The translations under genes and the position numbers were made by a program. From NCBI RefSeq assembly GCF_017591435.1, contig NC_059256.1:620735-684734 (forward strand): DNA of 64,000 bases, given 5' to 3'. The stretch comes from Portunus trituberculatus. Lineage: Eukaryota; Arthropoda; Malacostraca; Decapoda; Portunidae. The notes beneath the pieces were generated by a model that had not been told where the DNA came from, made no database searches, and was given only the letters and a program-made list of their open reading frames with translations. Shown here piece by piece: positions 1 to 12,570 of this stretch. Numbering within the stretch: the stretch's first letter is position 1; every line of letters begins with the position of its first letter.

Positions 1-470
1 GGCATGGATGAAATTCCACGCCCATTTCTATAGTACGCCACAAACCAACGTGGAGGTGGGATCTGGCGGACTGCTGGAACTGAATTCTCTAAATAGTTTT
101 CAAAAACATTTGGAATGTAATCCATGTCACTGTCAGAAATATTACGTGACTGGAGAAATTCAGTTTTAAAGCCATGGCCGGCGAGGGCAGAGATGCTACA
201 TGTTCATAAGCTAAACGAGCTTCATCACATGACATAAACGTTACATAGCAGCGGTTAGAAGGAAAGTCCTTATCATAAACCAGTCGAATGCGAACAACCG
301 TACCATACGCCTTGAGAAGTGAGTGCAAGGCATGATAGGAAAATGATGGATTAACATTTACCATTACAAGAGAATCATATGCAGCAGAAATGCATCCCTC
401 AAAAGAACTTCCAGAACAGGAGACTGCTGTGGAGGCCCTTGTGGAGGGAATCCTCCTTCTTACTCAGACC
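1..470 (-). pseudogene. RRM-containing ORF fragment, possibly LINE ORF1
   Basis: Read on the minus strand, a segment around 220-380 has the shape of an RNA-recognition motif: a beta strand ending DSLVMVNVNPS (RNP2-like), a helix, a second strand VVRIRLVYD, then an RNP1-like NRCYVTF followed by DEARLAYEH. A 1-bp frameshift near 170 moves the frame, after which a conserved-looking block containing DYIPNVFEN and PPPRWFVAYYRNGR runs to the window edge. The reading frame upstream is open back to about 470 without an evident start. RRM domains occur in the ORF1 of several non-LTR retrotransposons, which is my preferred reading. A host RNA-binding gene is possible. The piece is cut by the window edge and frameshifted. 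Confidence 0.5.
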
Positions 471-983
471 TGAAGATGACGTCTCGTGGGCCAGGTCAGC
501 CAACTCACGAGAACCTGAATGTTTTTGTGTTTTCCCATAAAAAACAGCTACACAAAAATTGGCTCCAGGGCAAGGGAAACCACCTACTGGGACTACAATG
601 GGAGGAAGCGCTGGCTGCCGTGGACGGGGTACCTCGTCCCCATGCGGACCAGTCGTTTTAAAAAGGCCCCACATGATACGAATGTTTGTCCACGACAGAG
701 CTGAGACCCCCCTCCCAAAGCATCCCAGCCTGGACACCCAACCATCCAGCACAGGACAGCCCCTATTGGGCGATCCCTCCAGCGGGTGGCTCCGCTGGTC
801 CACTGGCAGCCTGCATAGGAACCATTTAGTCTGGCCCCTCACTGGCGACCGTACTAGCATGGGTAGCCCTCTCCCCCTCGAAAGGGCAGAGCAGGGGCCT
901 AAGCCCCCTCTAGCCTAGCTCGCCAGGTCACAGGGGCACGCAAGCCCCCCCAAAACGACAAGGCGGTTCCCATCTGGAGGGGA
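471..983. other. GC-rich unassigned segment
   Basis: This stretch is GC-richer than the rest of the left end and is open in several frames on both strands, as expected from base composition. I recognise no domain. It lies directly upstream, on the minus strand, of the RRM fragment and may belong to the same element. It ends where the satellite array begins. Confidence 0.4.
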
Positions 984-3900
984 AATGCTAAGGAAACACA
1001 CTGTTTGTGTAAGGAACGGAAACATGTCAAAAATGGGTTATTTTGGTGTATTCTACCGTTTTATGCAACAAAACTCAGAATTGCAGGCAAAACACACTAT
1101 TTCCTTTAGGAAGTGATATATGTCAAAAAGGAGTTATTTAGGTGTATTCCAGAATTTTATGCAACAAAACTCACAATTGCAGGCAAAACACACTATTTGT
1201 CTAAGGAAGTGAAATATGTCAAAAAGGGGTTATTTTGATGTATTGCAACGATTTATGAGCCAAAACTCAGAAATGCAGGCAAAACACACTATTTGTCTAA
1301 GGAACTGAAATATGCCAAAAATTGGTTATTTTAGTGTATTCTAGCGTTTTATGCACCAACACACAGAAATGCAGGCAAAACACTATATTTGTTAAAACAT
1401 CTTATTTATATGTTTTTAAGGTGTTTTATGAAAAAAAAATTATCTCGATTAAAAATTTAGCTTATTCGTCAATTTACATTGTTTTGCTTCAAAACGATAA
1501 AATTGATGAAAACAAGCTAGTATAGAGAATCCAAAGTAAAATTAACAAAATGTGTAATTTGATCAGTTTTTACCGGTTTTCCACCAAAACACAAAAATGC
1601 TACGTAAACACACAATTTCTGTAAGGAACGGAAATATGTCAAAAATAGGTTATTTTGGTCTATTCCAGCGTTTTATGCAACAAAACTCAGAATTGCAGCC
1701 AAAACACACTATTTCCATTAGGAAGTGATATATGTCAAAAAGGGGTTATTTTGGTGTATTACAGCGATTTATGAAACAAAACTTACAATTTGACTAAGGA
1801 ACTGAAATATGTCAAAATGGGGTTATGTTGATGCATTCCAGCGTTTTATGAACCAAAACTCAGAAATGCAGGCAAAACATACTATTTGTCTAAGGAACTG
1901 AAATATGTAAAAAATGTGTTATTTTAGTGTATTCTAGCGTTTTATGCACTAAACTCAGAAAAGCAGGCAAAACACTATATTTTTTAAAACGTCTTATTTA
2001 TGTGTTTTTAAGGTGTTTTCTGAAAAAAGAACTATCTCAAATGCAAATTTTCCTTATTCGTCATTTTACATTGTTTTGCTTCAAAACGATAAAATTGATG
2101 AAAACGAGCTAGTATAAAGAATCTAAAGTAAAATTAAGAAAAACGTGTAATTTTAGCAGTTTTGATCTTTTTTCCACCAAAAGACAGATATGCTAAGGAA
2201 ACACACTGTTTGTGTAAGGAACGGAAACATGTCAAAAATGGGTTATTTTGGTGTGTTCTTGCGTTTTATGCAACAAAACTCAGAATTGCAGGCAAAACAC
2301 ACTATTTGCACTAGGAAGTGATATATGTTAAAAAGGAGTAATTTAGGTGTATTCCAGCGTTTTATTCAACAAAACTCACAATTGCAGGCAAAACACACTA
2401 TTTGTCTAAGGAATTAAAATATTTAAAAAAAAAAGGGTTATTTTGGTGTATTCCAGCGTTTTATGCAACAAAACTCACAATTGCAGGCAAAACACACTAT
2501 TTGTCTAAACAACTGAAATATGTCAAAAAAGGGGTTATTTTAGTGTATTCCAGTGTTTTATACACCAAACTCATAAATGCAGGCAAAACACTATATTTGT
2601 TAAAACGTCTTATTTATGTGTTTTTAAGGTGTTTTATGAAAAAAAAAAAAATATCTCGATTGAAAATTTTGCTTATTCGTCATTTTACATTATATTGCTT
2701 CAAAACGATAAAATTGATGAAAACAAGCTAGTATAGAGAATCCAAAGTAAAATTAAGAAAAAGGTGGAATTTTATCAGTTTTTAGCTACGGAAACACAGC
2801 ATTTCTTTAAGGAAGTGAAATATGTGAAAAAGGGGTTATTTTGGTGTATTCTAGCGTTTTATGAACCAAAACTCAGAAATGCAGACAAAACACACTATTT
2901 GTCTAAGGAACTGAAATATGTCAAAAAGGAGTTTTTTTTGGGGTGTATTCCAGCTTTTTATGCACCAAAACTCAAAAATGCAGGCAAAACACACTATTTG
3001 TCTAATGAACGGAAATATGTCAAAAGGGGTTATTTTGGTGTATTCTAGCGTTTTATGCACCAACACTCAGCAATGCAGGCAAAACACTATACTTGTTATT
3101 TCTGTGTTTTTAAGGTGTTTATGAAAAAAAAAATCTAGATTGAAAATTCAGCTTATTCGTCATTTTACATAGTTTTGTTTCAAAACGATAAAATTGATGA
3201 AAAGAAGCTAATATAGAGACACCGAAATGAAAGTAACGAAAACATATTATTTTAGTAGTTTTCAGCTTTTTTGCACCAAAACACAGTAATACTACCAAAA
3301 CTCAATATTTGTCTAGAGACTTGAAATATGTCAAAAATGGGATATTTTAGTGTATTCCAATGATTTATTCACCAAAACTCAGAATTACAAGCAAAACACA
3401 CTATTTGTCTAAAGAACTGAAATATGTCAAAAGTAAGTTTTTTTTGGTGTATTCCAGCGTTTTATGTATTAAAATCAGAAATGCATGCAAAACACAACAT
3501 TTAATATGTCTTATTTATGTTTTTAAAGTGTTTTATGAAAAAAAAAACTATCTCGGTTGAAAATTTTGCTTATTCGTCCATTTAAGGTGTTTTGCTTCAA
3601 AACGATATAATTGATGAAAACAAGCTAGTATAGAGAATCCAAAGCGAAATTAACAAAAACATGTTATTTTAGTAGTTTTCAGCTTTTTTTTTCACCAACA
3701 CACAGTAATGCTACCAAATCTCCCTATTTGTTTAGGGAACTGAAATATGTCAAAAATGGGTTATTTTGGTGTATTCCGGCGTTTTATGCATCAAAACACT
3801 GACATGCAGGCAAAACACACTATTTGTCTAGGGAACTGAAATATGTAAAATATGGGTTATTTTGGCGTATTCCTGCGTTTTCTGCACCAAACTCGGAAAT

Positions 3901-6900
3901 GCAGGCAAAACACACTATTTGTCTAAGAAACTAAAAAAAAAGGTCAAAAAAGGGATATTTTAGTGTATTCCAGCGTATTATGCAACAAAACTCAAAATTG
4001 CAGACAAAACACACTATTTTTCTAAGGAACTGAAATATGTCAAAAATGGGATATTTTAGTGTATTCCAGCGTTTTAGGCACTAAAACTCAGAAATGCAGG
4101 CAAAACACAATATTTCCTTCAGTAACTGAAATATGTCAAAAGAGGGTTATTTTGGGTGTATTTCAGTGTTTTATGCACCAAAACTCAGAAATGCAGGCAA
4201 AACACACTATTTGTCTAGGAAACGAAAACATGTCAAAAATAAGTTATTTTGGTGTATTCCAGCGTTTTATGTACAAAAACTCAGAAATGCAGGCAAATTA
4301 CTATATATGTTAAAACGTCATATTTATGTGTTTTTAAGGTGTTTTATGAACAAAAACTATCTCGATTGAAAATTTTGCTCATTCGTCATTTTACATTGTT
4401 TTTCTTCAAAATTATATAATTTATGAAAAGTATAGAGAAACCAAAGTAATATTAACAAGAACGTGTTATTTTAGTAGTTTTTTTTACCTATTTTGAACCA
4501 AAATACAGTATTGCTTCCAAAACTCAATATTTGTTAGGGAACTGAAATATTTGAAAAAAATGGGTCATATTGGTTTATTTCAGATTTTTATACACTAAAA
4601 CAATGAAATGCAGGCAAAACACACTATTTGTCTAGGGAACTGAAATATGTCAAAAATGGGTTATTTTGGTGTATTTCACCTTTTTATGAAACAAAACTCG
4701 GAATTGCACGCAAATCGCACTATTTGTCTTAAGAAATGAAATATGTGAAAATTGGGTTATTTTGGTGTATTCCAGCGTTTTATGCACCAAAACTCAAAAA
4801 TGAAAAAAAGACATACTATTTGTGTAAGAAACTGAAATATATCAAAAGTGGGTTATATTGGTGTATTCCAGCCTTTTTTGCACCAAACTAAAAAATGCAG
4901 GCAAAATACACTATTTGTCTAAGGATCTGAAATATGTCAAAAATGGGATATTTTAGTATATTCTAGCGTTTTATGCAACAAAACTCAGAATTGCAGGCAA
5001 AACACACTATTTGTCTAAGGAACTGAAATATGTCAAAAATGGGATATTTTAGAGTATTCCAAAGTTTTATGCACCAAAACTCAAAAATGCAAACAAATCA
5101 GTCTATTTGTTAAAACATCTTATTTATGTGTTTTTAAGGTGTTTTATGAAAAAAAACTATCTCGACTGAAAATTCAGCTTATTCGTCATTTTACATTGTT
5201 TTGCTTCAAAACGATAAAATTGATGAAAAGAAGCTAATATAGAGATACCAAAGTGAAATTAACAAAAACATGTTATTTTAGTAGTTTTCACCTTTTTTGC
5301 ACCAAAACACACCAAAACTCAATATTTGTCAAGGGAACTGAAATATGTCAAAAATGGGATATTTTAGTGTATTCCAGTGTTTTATGCACCAAAACTCAGA
5401 ATTGCAGGCAAAACACACTATTTGTCTAAGGAACTGAATTATGTCAAAAGTAAGTTATTTTGGTGTATTCCAGCGTTTTATACATTAAACTCAGAAATGC
5501 AGGCAAAACACAACATTTGTTAATACGTCTTATTTATGTTTTTAAAGTGTTTTATGAAAAAAAAACTATCGATTGAAAATTCAGCTTATTCGTCCATTTA
5601 CAGTGTTTTCCTTCTAAACGATATAATTGATGAAAACAAGCTAGTATAGAGAAACCAAAGTGAAATTAACAAAAACATGTTATTTTAGTAGTTTTCAGCT
5701 TTTTTTCACCAACACAGTAATGCTACCAAAATTCACTATTTGTTTAGGGAACTGAAATATGTCAAAAATGGGTTATTTTGGTGTATTCCGGCATTTTATG
5801 CACCAAAACACTGAAATGCAGGCAAAACACACTATTTGTCTAGGGAACTGAAATATGTAAAATATGGGTTATTTTGGCGTATTCCAGCGTTTTCTGCACC
5901 AACCTCAGAAATGCAGGCAAAATACATTATTTCTCTAAGGAACTAAAAAAAAAAATAAAAAAAAGGGATATTTTTGTGTATTCCAGCGTTTTATGCAATA
6001 AAACTCAAAATTGCAGACAAAAAACACTATTTGTCTAAGGAAGTGAAATGTCAAAAATGGGATATTTTAGTGTATTCCAGCGTTTTAGGCACCAAAACTC
6101 AGAAATGCAGGCAAAACAATATTTTCTTCAGTAACTGAAATATGTCAAAAGAGGGTTATTTTTGTGTATTCCGAAGTGAAATGAACAAAAACGTGTTATT
6201 TTAGTAGTTTTCAATTTTTTTTTTTTTCACCAACACAGTAATGCTACCAAAACACACTATTTGTTTAGGGAACTGAAATATGTAAAAAATGGGTTATTTT
6301 TGTGTATTCCAGCATTTTATGCACCAAAACACTGAAATGCAGGCAAAACACACTATTTGTCAAGGGAACTGAAATATGTAAAATATGGTTTATTTTGGCG
6401 TATTCCAGCGTTTTCTGGTTTATTTCAGTGTTTTATGCACCAAAACTCAGAAATGCAGGCAAAACACTATTTGTTAAAACGTCATATTTATGTGTTTTTA
6501 AGGTGTTTTATGAACAAAAACTATCTCGATTGAAAACTTTGCTTATTTGTCATTTTACATTGTTTTTCTTCAAAATGATAAACTTTATGAAAAGAAGCTA
6601 GTATAGAGAAAGCAAAGTGATATTAACAAAAACGTGTTATTTTAGTAGTTTTCAGCGATTTTGAACAAAAACACAGTATTGCAACCAAAACTCAATATTT
6701 GTCTAGGGAACTGAAGTATTTTAAAAAATGGGTCATATTGGTGTATTTCAGAGTTTTATGCACCAAAACATTGAAATGCAGGCAAAACACACTATTTGTT
6801 TAGGGAACTGAAATATGTCAAAAATGGGTTATTTTGGTGTATTCCAGCGTTTTATGCAACAAAACTAAAAAATGAAGGAAAGACATACTATTTGTGTAAG

Positions 6901-7559
6901 AAACTGAAATATGTCAAAAGTGGGTTATATTGGTGTATTCCAGGGTTTTTTGCACCAAACTCAAAAAATGCAGGCAAAATACAGTATTTGTCTAAGGAAC
7001 TGAAATATGTCAAAAATGGGATATTTTGTGTATTCTATTATTGTTTTATGCAACAAAACTCAGAATTGAAGGCAAAACATACTATTTGTCTAAGGAACTG
7101 ATATATGTCAAAAATGGGGTATTTTAGAGTATTCCAGCGTTTTATGCACCAGAAATGCAAACAAATCACTCTATTTGTTAAAACGATTTATTTATATGTT
7201 TTTAAGGTGTTTTATGAAAAAAAAATCTATCTCGATTGAAAATTCAGCTTATTCGTCATTTTACATTGTTTTGCTTCATAACGATAAAATTGATGAAAAT
7301 AAGCTAATATAGAGACTCAAAGTGAAATTAACAAAAACATGTTATTTTAGTAGTTTTAAGCTTTTTTCCCACCAAAACACAGTAATGCTAACAAAACTCA
7401 ATATTTGTCTAGCGAACTGAAATATGTTAAAAATGGGATATTTTAGTGTATTCCAGTGTTTTATGCACGAAAACTCAGAATTGCAGGCAAAACACACTAT
7501 TTGTCTAAGGAACTGAAATATGTCAAAAGTAGGTTATTTTGGTGTATTCCAGCGTTTTA
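984..7559. repeat. Satellite array, ~96-bp monomer with interspersed ~200-bp cap units
   Basis: The whole stretch is built from diverged head-to-tail copies of a monomer of about 96 bp (for example 1201 to 1297). Each copy has the core blocks GCAGGCAAAACACACTATTT, GAACTGAAATATGTCAAAAA and GTGTATTCCAGCGTTTTATG. At irregular intervals a monomer is replaced by a longer AT-rich unit of about 200 bp marked by TTTTTAAGGTGTTTTATGAA and TTATTCGTCATTTTAC. Such caps occur near 1390, 1990, 2600, 3090, 3510, 4310, 5110, 5520, 6475 and 7180, with a truncated one near 6170. Between caps there are two to eight monomers, so the higher-order structure is irregular. All units share one orientation. The short reading frames inside are translations of the repeat and are not genes. 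Confidence 0.93.
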
Positions 7560-7860
7560 TGACGTGAGCCTTTCTAAAAGTAGGAAATACCAAGGATTTT
7601 TTCCAGTCAAGGGAAAGCTCACTAGTGTCATCAGATTTGCGGAAAAGAAGTAGGAGTGGGTATGCCAATTTAGATACACAAGCTTTCAAAAGATGGAGAT
7701 TATTTGCATCTGGGCCCATTGCAGAGGAGGGACCAAGTTTTGAAATGGCATCATGAACGTGATCAAGAAAAAAAAGTGATGTCATCCATATAACCATCAA
7801 GAACTTGGTGAGGAGCAGGGTGAAGTGGGACAGACAATGTAAACACTCAAGCAAGAGTCA
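7560..7860 (-). pseudogene. LINE reverse transcriptase, N-terminal (finger) fragment
   Basis: The minus-strand translation contains HDAISKLGPSSAMGPDA, LLKACVSKLAYPLLLLF and SLDWKKSLVFPTFRKAH. This is the pre-finger and finger region of non-LTR reverse transcriptases (the usual pattern is a GPD block, then a leucine-rich helix, then W-K and I-P-I-F-K-K). The frame stops at 7559, where satellite DNA replaces the rest of the RT, so the palm with its YADD motif is absent. It continues the endonuclease pieces at 8441-8812 and 9261-9503. No start codon is needed because this is an internal part of ORF2. Confidence 0.75.
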
Positions 7861-8440
7861 ACAAATGTGTCAGCCATTGCTTTTGCATCAGTTATCATGT
7901 CTCCATTTACATCCCTGAGAGCACCAACACTAAGTGTACCCACCTTTTTCCGCCTTATTTAAGAATGAAAGACTTTGGGATGTTCAACAAAGAATCCTTT
8001 AGAAGAAATTCATAATATGACTGACTTTTTATTGCAAAACGTCTGAACTGCTAATTGCAGTTTAGGAAATTATCTAGTGCACTGACTGCCAGAGCTGAGT
8101 TCCTGCAGTGAGTGGCACGTTTTGACATATTGTCTCCAAAGGTGACTTCTCTGTCCTTTCAATTCTCAGGGAGGCTTAACAGGCCAGGGTGGAGCAGCAG
8201 TCCTGTCTAATGTTTTCAGAGGGACATAAGCTTTAATTAGAGGAGTTAAAATCTGTAAAAAATTGGCAAAACATGACTTTAACATTAAGATGAGCAAACT
8301 CGAAGTTCTATTCAATAACTGACAAATGATCATTAATGTCGTTATAATATCCTCTGTGTCAAAGTCAGAAAGAAGGATTATTGCAAGTCCCCAGATCTTG
8401 TTGAAAGAAGTAACTAAAAGATACGGGGTTGTGACCACAG
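7861..8440 (-). pseudogene. LINE ORF2 linker between endonuclease and RT (decayed)
   Basis: This lies between the endonuclease and RT pieces of the same minus-strand LINE and has the expected length for the inter-domain linker. Short in-frame stretches such as the one around 8030-8120 look like linker sequence but are broken by many stops. I see no other gene here. Confidence 0.45.
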
Positions 8441-8812
8441 CTAGGAAAGGGGGAAAACACACACTTCACCAACCCTGTCTTCCTCAGAAGTCACGACTAA
8501 ATCAAGTATGTTACCAGAAGGAACAAATGTAGACTCCTTCACCCACTGTGTTAACCCCAGAGTCAAAAAACAGTGGAAGAATTGGAGTTCGGTGGGTGGC
8601 AGACCTGTACAAAGGATGTCAGTAGCCCACTGAGTTTCAGGGAGATTAAAGTCACACATTACATCAATTTCTTTCCCAGAACAAAATTTAGCCAAGAAAT
8701 CCAAAAGTCCAGCATTTTCATTGGCAGTATATGAGGGGAGACGGTAAACAATTAGTACATAGAAATTGAAAGCTAGAAGAAAAATTACAAGTGTGTTAAA
8801 AGTGTGTGTCAA
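8441..8812 (-). pseudogene. LINE AP-endonuclease domain, C-terminal half
   Basis: The translation has a VYRLPSYTANE block, then DVMCDFNLPETQW (the usual GDFN motif of APE-type endonucleases with G replaced by C), and ends NILDLVVTSEEDRV, matching the S-x-x-D-L-V motif close to the end of LINE endonucleases. The N-terminal half (9261-9503) is separated by a ~450-bp insertion. This belongs to the same decayed minus-strand LINE as the RT fragment at 7560-7860. Confidence 0.78.
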
Positions 8813-8860
8813 CTTCAGTGAAACTTTGTTTAGACGAAACCCTCAGCTTCCTTTCTAACC

Positions 8861-9260
<400 letters not shown>

Positions 9261-9510
9261 TTAAATAGGAGTATTAAATGGTCTATTCATCGGCCCCTTG
9301 GATATTCCGATCGAGAACCCGTTTCTAACAAACACATAGTTGGGCAGATCGACAAATGATGAAGGAACACATGGTAGTAGCCAAGTTTCACTAATACCTG
9401 AGATAGATAATTTCTTGTCAGTCAAAGAAATAAACAAATAATTCAACTTATTGCTAAGAGAGTTAACATTAACATGTGGAATTGATAACGAAATATGGTG
9501 CAAATATGAA
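9261..9510 (-). pseudogene. LINE AP-endonuclease domain, N-terminal part
   Basis: The translation contains HVNVNSLSNKLNYLFISL and LSISGISETWL. These are the opening motifs of APE-type LINE endonucleases (N-x-N-S-L-x-x-K, then I-x-x-I-S-E-T-W-L with the catalytic Glu). The segment continues after the insertion into the half at 8441-8812. Confidence 0.8.
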
Positions 9511-9589
9511 TTAGGTTTCCCAGAGGAAATACTTAAATGTTTAAAGAAGTCAGAGTAGAAGGATGTTCAGGTGAGGAAGTCTCAGCAGG

Positions 9590-9790
9590 AGGATGGGTGA
9601 TGTCAGTAGGAGCACCATCTGTGGGAGCATTTCTACGTGCTCTTCTAAGCTGTAATTCTTGTCTCTGGATATATATTAAATCTCTATGTACTTAAACCTT
9701 ATCAAATTGACTAGAACCCTTAAGTCTGTGAGACTCACTCAAAACTTCTTTTTCTGTCTGCATCACTTTCAATGTTACAGTGGAACATTC
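9590..9790 (-). pseudogene. LINE ORF1 C-terminal remnant
   Basis: Just upstream of the endonuclease on the minus strand, the translation reads KEVLSESHRLKGSSQF, then after a stop DLIYIQRQELQLRRARR, then a Pro/Thr-rich tail. This resembles the C-terminal part of LINE ORF1 proteins, where an S-x-x-L-K-G-S block precedes a basic helix. It is short and broken, so the assignment rests mostly on its position. Confidence 0.45.
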
Positions 9791-9801
9791 CTTTCTCTTG
9801 G

Positions 9802-10055
9802 TTAATGTAAGTAAAGTTACTATCTAGTATCGAAATTATTCCTTGAACTCACAGATTGTGTGTGAGGAATCTGTCAGATCAACTTTCAGGACAACTATAA
9901 ATTACTACATTCATACATAAGATCTAATTAATGTAAGTAAAGTTACTACCTAGTATCGAAATTATTCCTTGAACTCACAGATTGTGTGTGAGGAATCTAT
10001 GTCAGATCAACTTTCAGGACAACTATAAATTACTACATTCATACATAAGATCTAA
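9802..10055. repeat. Tandem duplication, 126-bp unit x2
   Basis: A unit starting TTAATGTAAGTAAAGTTACT at 9802 recurs at 9928. The copies differ by a substitution (TATC/TACC) and a 2-bp insertion. No coding potential is seen in it. Confidence 0.93.
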
Positions 10056-10283
10056 AAAAGTCTATCAACCCTCAGTTGGCCCTTAAACTGCAAGGTGGTA
10101 GAACATCAAGTGATTGCTATGTCATGTAGATATTTTTACCATAGCATTCCCCTCTGTCTATGCAACAAGCAACACTACTCACCCTGACCCACACCAAGAG
10201 TGTAGATCCAGTCTAAGTAGTAGAAACTTAACCCTTCAGTACTGGAACACATTTTCACAGTGAGATCTGTGTACCATTAGAAC
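10056..10283. other. Non-coding spacer with dispersed repeat motif
   Basis: No gene is recognised. The segment around 10233-10260, CCCTTCAGTACTG followed by GAACACATTTT, is nearly identical to 63493-63517, so at least this part is a dispersed repeat. Confidence 0.5.
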
Positions 10284-11000
<717 letters not shown>

Positions 11001-11016
11001 TTTCCTCCCCCCTAAG
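11001..11016 (-). promoter_or_regulatory. Polypurine tract of gypsy copy A
   Basis: The sense strand reads CTTAGGGGGGAGGAAA immediately before the 3' LTR. This is the classic position and composition of the plus-strand primer of LTR retrotransposons. Copy C has the equivalent tract at 54079-54092. Confidence 0.85.
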
Positions 11017-11031
11017 ATATCTGTAATGGGC

Positions 11032-12570
11032 TCATGAAAGAGGTGAGACGGGAAATCTTGATAAGGCATCGGCGATGATGTTGTCCACCTCTTTGATATG
11101 GTGGACTTCCAAGTTAAAGGGTTGAGTTAACAAGACCCACCTAAGTATGCATTGATTTCGGTTCTTCATGGCGTGAAGAAAGTCCAAAGGGTTGTGATCA
11201 GTGAAGACCTTTGTTGTTTGAGGGCCAGGATGAAGGTAGCACTCAAAACGTTGGAGCGCCAGGACGAGTGCCAGAGCCTCCTTCTCGATGGTGGAGTAGT
11301 TGAGTTGGTGTTTCATCAGCTTGGCGGAGTGATAGGCGATGGGATGGAGGATGCCACTTGTGGGGTCCGCTTGTAGGAGGACAGCACCCACTCCAACTCC
11401 ACTCGCGTCCACTTGTAGATGGAAGGGGCGGGAGTGATCTGGCATCCAGACCACTGGCTCTGAGGAGAGGAACGTCTTAAGGAGTTGGAAGGCTTGGTCG
11501 CAGGTCGGGGTCCAGTGGAAAGGGCCGGAAGTGCTGATGAGGTCCGTCAGGGAGGCGGCCAGGGTGGAGAAGTTCCTACAGAACCGTCTGTAGAAACCGG
11601 CCATCCCCAAGAACCTCATGAGAGCAGTCCTGGTGGCAGGGACAGGGAAGCCAAGGATGGCCTCCACATTTGGTCTCTTGGGGCAAACCTTGCCATTCCC
11701 CACCACATGTCCCAGGTAGACCACCGTGGACTTCCCGAAGGTGGATTTGGCCAGGTTGATCGTAAGACCGGCTTCCTGCAACCGACCCATCAGCCTCCGG
11801 AGACGGGTCAGATGTGTCACCCAGTCGTCCAGATAGGCAGATGTTCCCTCCAAGTCCTTGGTAATGTAATTTATAGCCCTCTGGAAGGTGGTGGGAGCAT
11901 TAGACAAGCCCAAGGGCATCACAGTGTATTGGTATAGCCCGAAGGGGATGATAAAGGCGGATATTATTCCGGCCTCATCCGTGAGGGAATCTGGTATTAA
12001 CCCTTAAGTAAATCTATGGTGGTTACAAATTTGGCTACTCCTATGCTATCTATAAGGTCCTCTATCAAGGGCAATGGGTAGGAGTCTGGCACCGTCACTT
12101 TATTTAATTTCCTGTAGTCGGTGCAAATTCGACTATTACCATCTGGCTTAGATGTTAACAGGCAGGGGGGAAGCCCAAGGGAATATACTAGGTTCTGCAA
12201 GGTGATGACAGCAGATAGTCTACCTCTTTTTTTCATCAAGTCTCTACTAAGGGGTGAAATGCGATTGGCTGGTTGTCTTATAGGCTTGATGTCATTAGAT
12301 ATCAATGTTATAACATGTTGGATAGTGGTACAAAGCCCTGGTAGGTCACCTGTGATTTCCGAAAAGTCTAGCAATAACTTTTTAAGATCAGGGTGTTGTG
12401 AAGGTGTTAAGCAAAGAAACACCTCATCAAGGTTGGACATGATTTGGCTGTTTGAGGGGCGTCCTTTAGGTGACGAGAAGAGGAATTCGATGTCGGACTC
12501 CTCCTCTGGGGGCACAAGACCAGACTCCTTCCCTACCAGACATACAGGTACAGTGCGAGACAAGTCGTCC
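11032..12570 (-). pseudogene. Gmr1-like copy A: reverse transcriptase and RNase H
   Basis: In sense order: an N-terminal RT extension (SNLDEVFLCLTPS), RT fingers with LLTSKPDGNSRICTDYRKLN, VAKFVTTIDLLKG, then after a frame break MPLGLSNAPTTFQRAI, AYLDD, VYLGHVVG, FLGMAGFYRRF and RNase H (FHLQVDASGVGVGAVLLQ, YSTIEKEALALVLAL, FTDHNPL), ending IADALSR. Just after AYLDD, seven codons present in copy B (LVVTLDY) are missing. This is a 21-bp deletion beside the catalytic dyad, likely at a GAC microhomology. A stop follows directly before the polypurine tract, so RNase H is the last domain of the polyprotein and integrase is not downstream. Confidence 0.9.

Noticed and set aside
984..7559. CRISPR-like array
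   Set aside because: Repeats are long, diverged and directly adjoining with no unique spacers, and the sequence is animal nuclear DNA.
1322..7653. Many reading frames of 60-110 residues with K-Y-V-K and L-F-W-C-I-P motifs
   Set aside because: They are translations of the 96-bp satellite monomer in different registers; length and composition follow the repeat, with no start or splice context.
11485..11937. 150-residue plus-strand frame across copy A (and 23127-23684 in copy B)
   Set aside because: Antisense shadows of the gypsy RT/RNase H; the same shadow recurs in both copies and has no domain.
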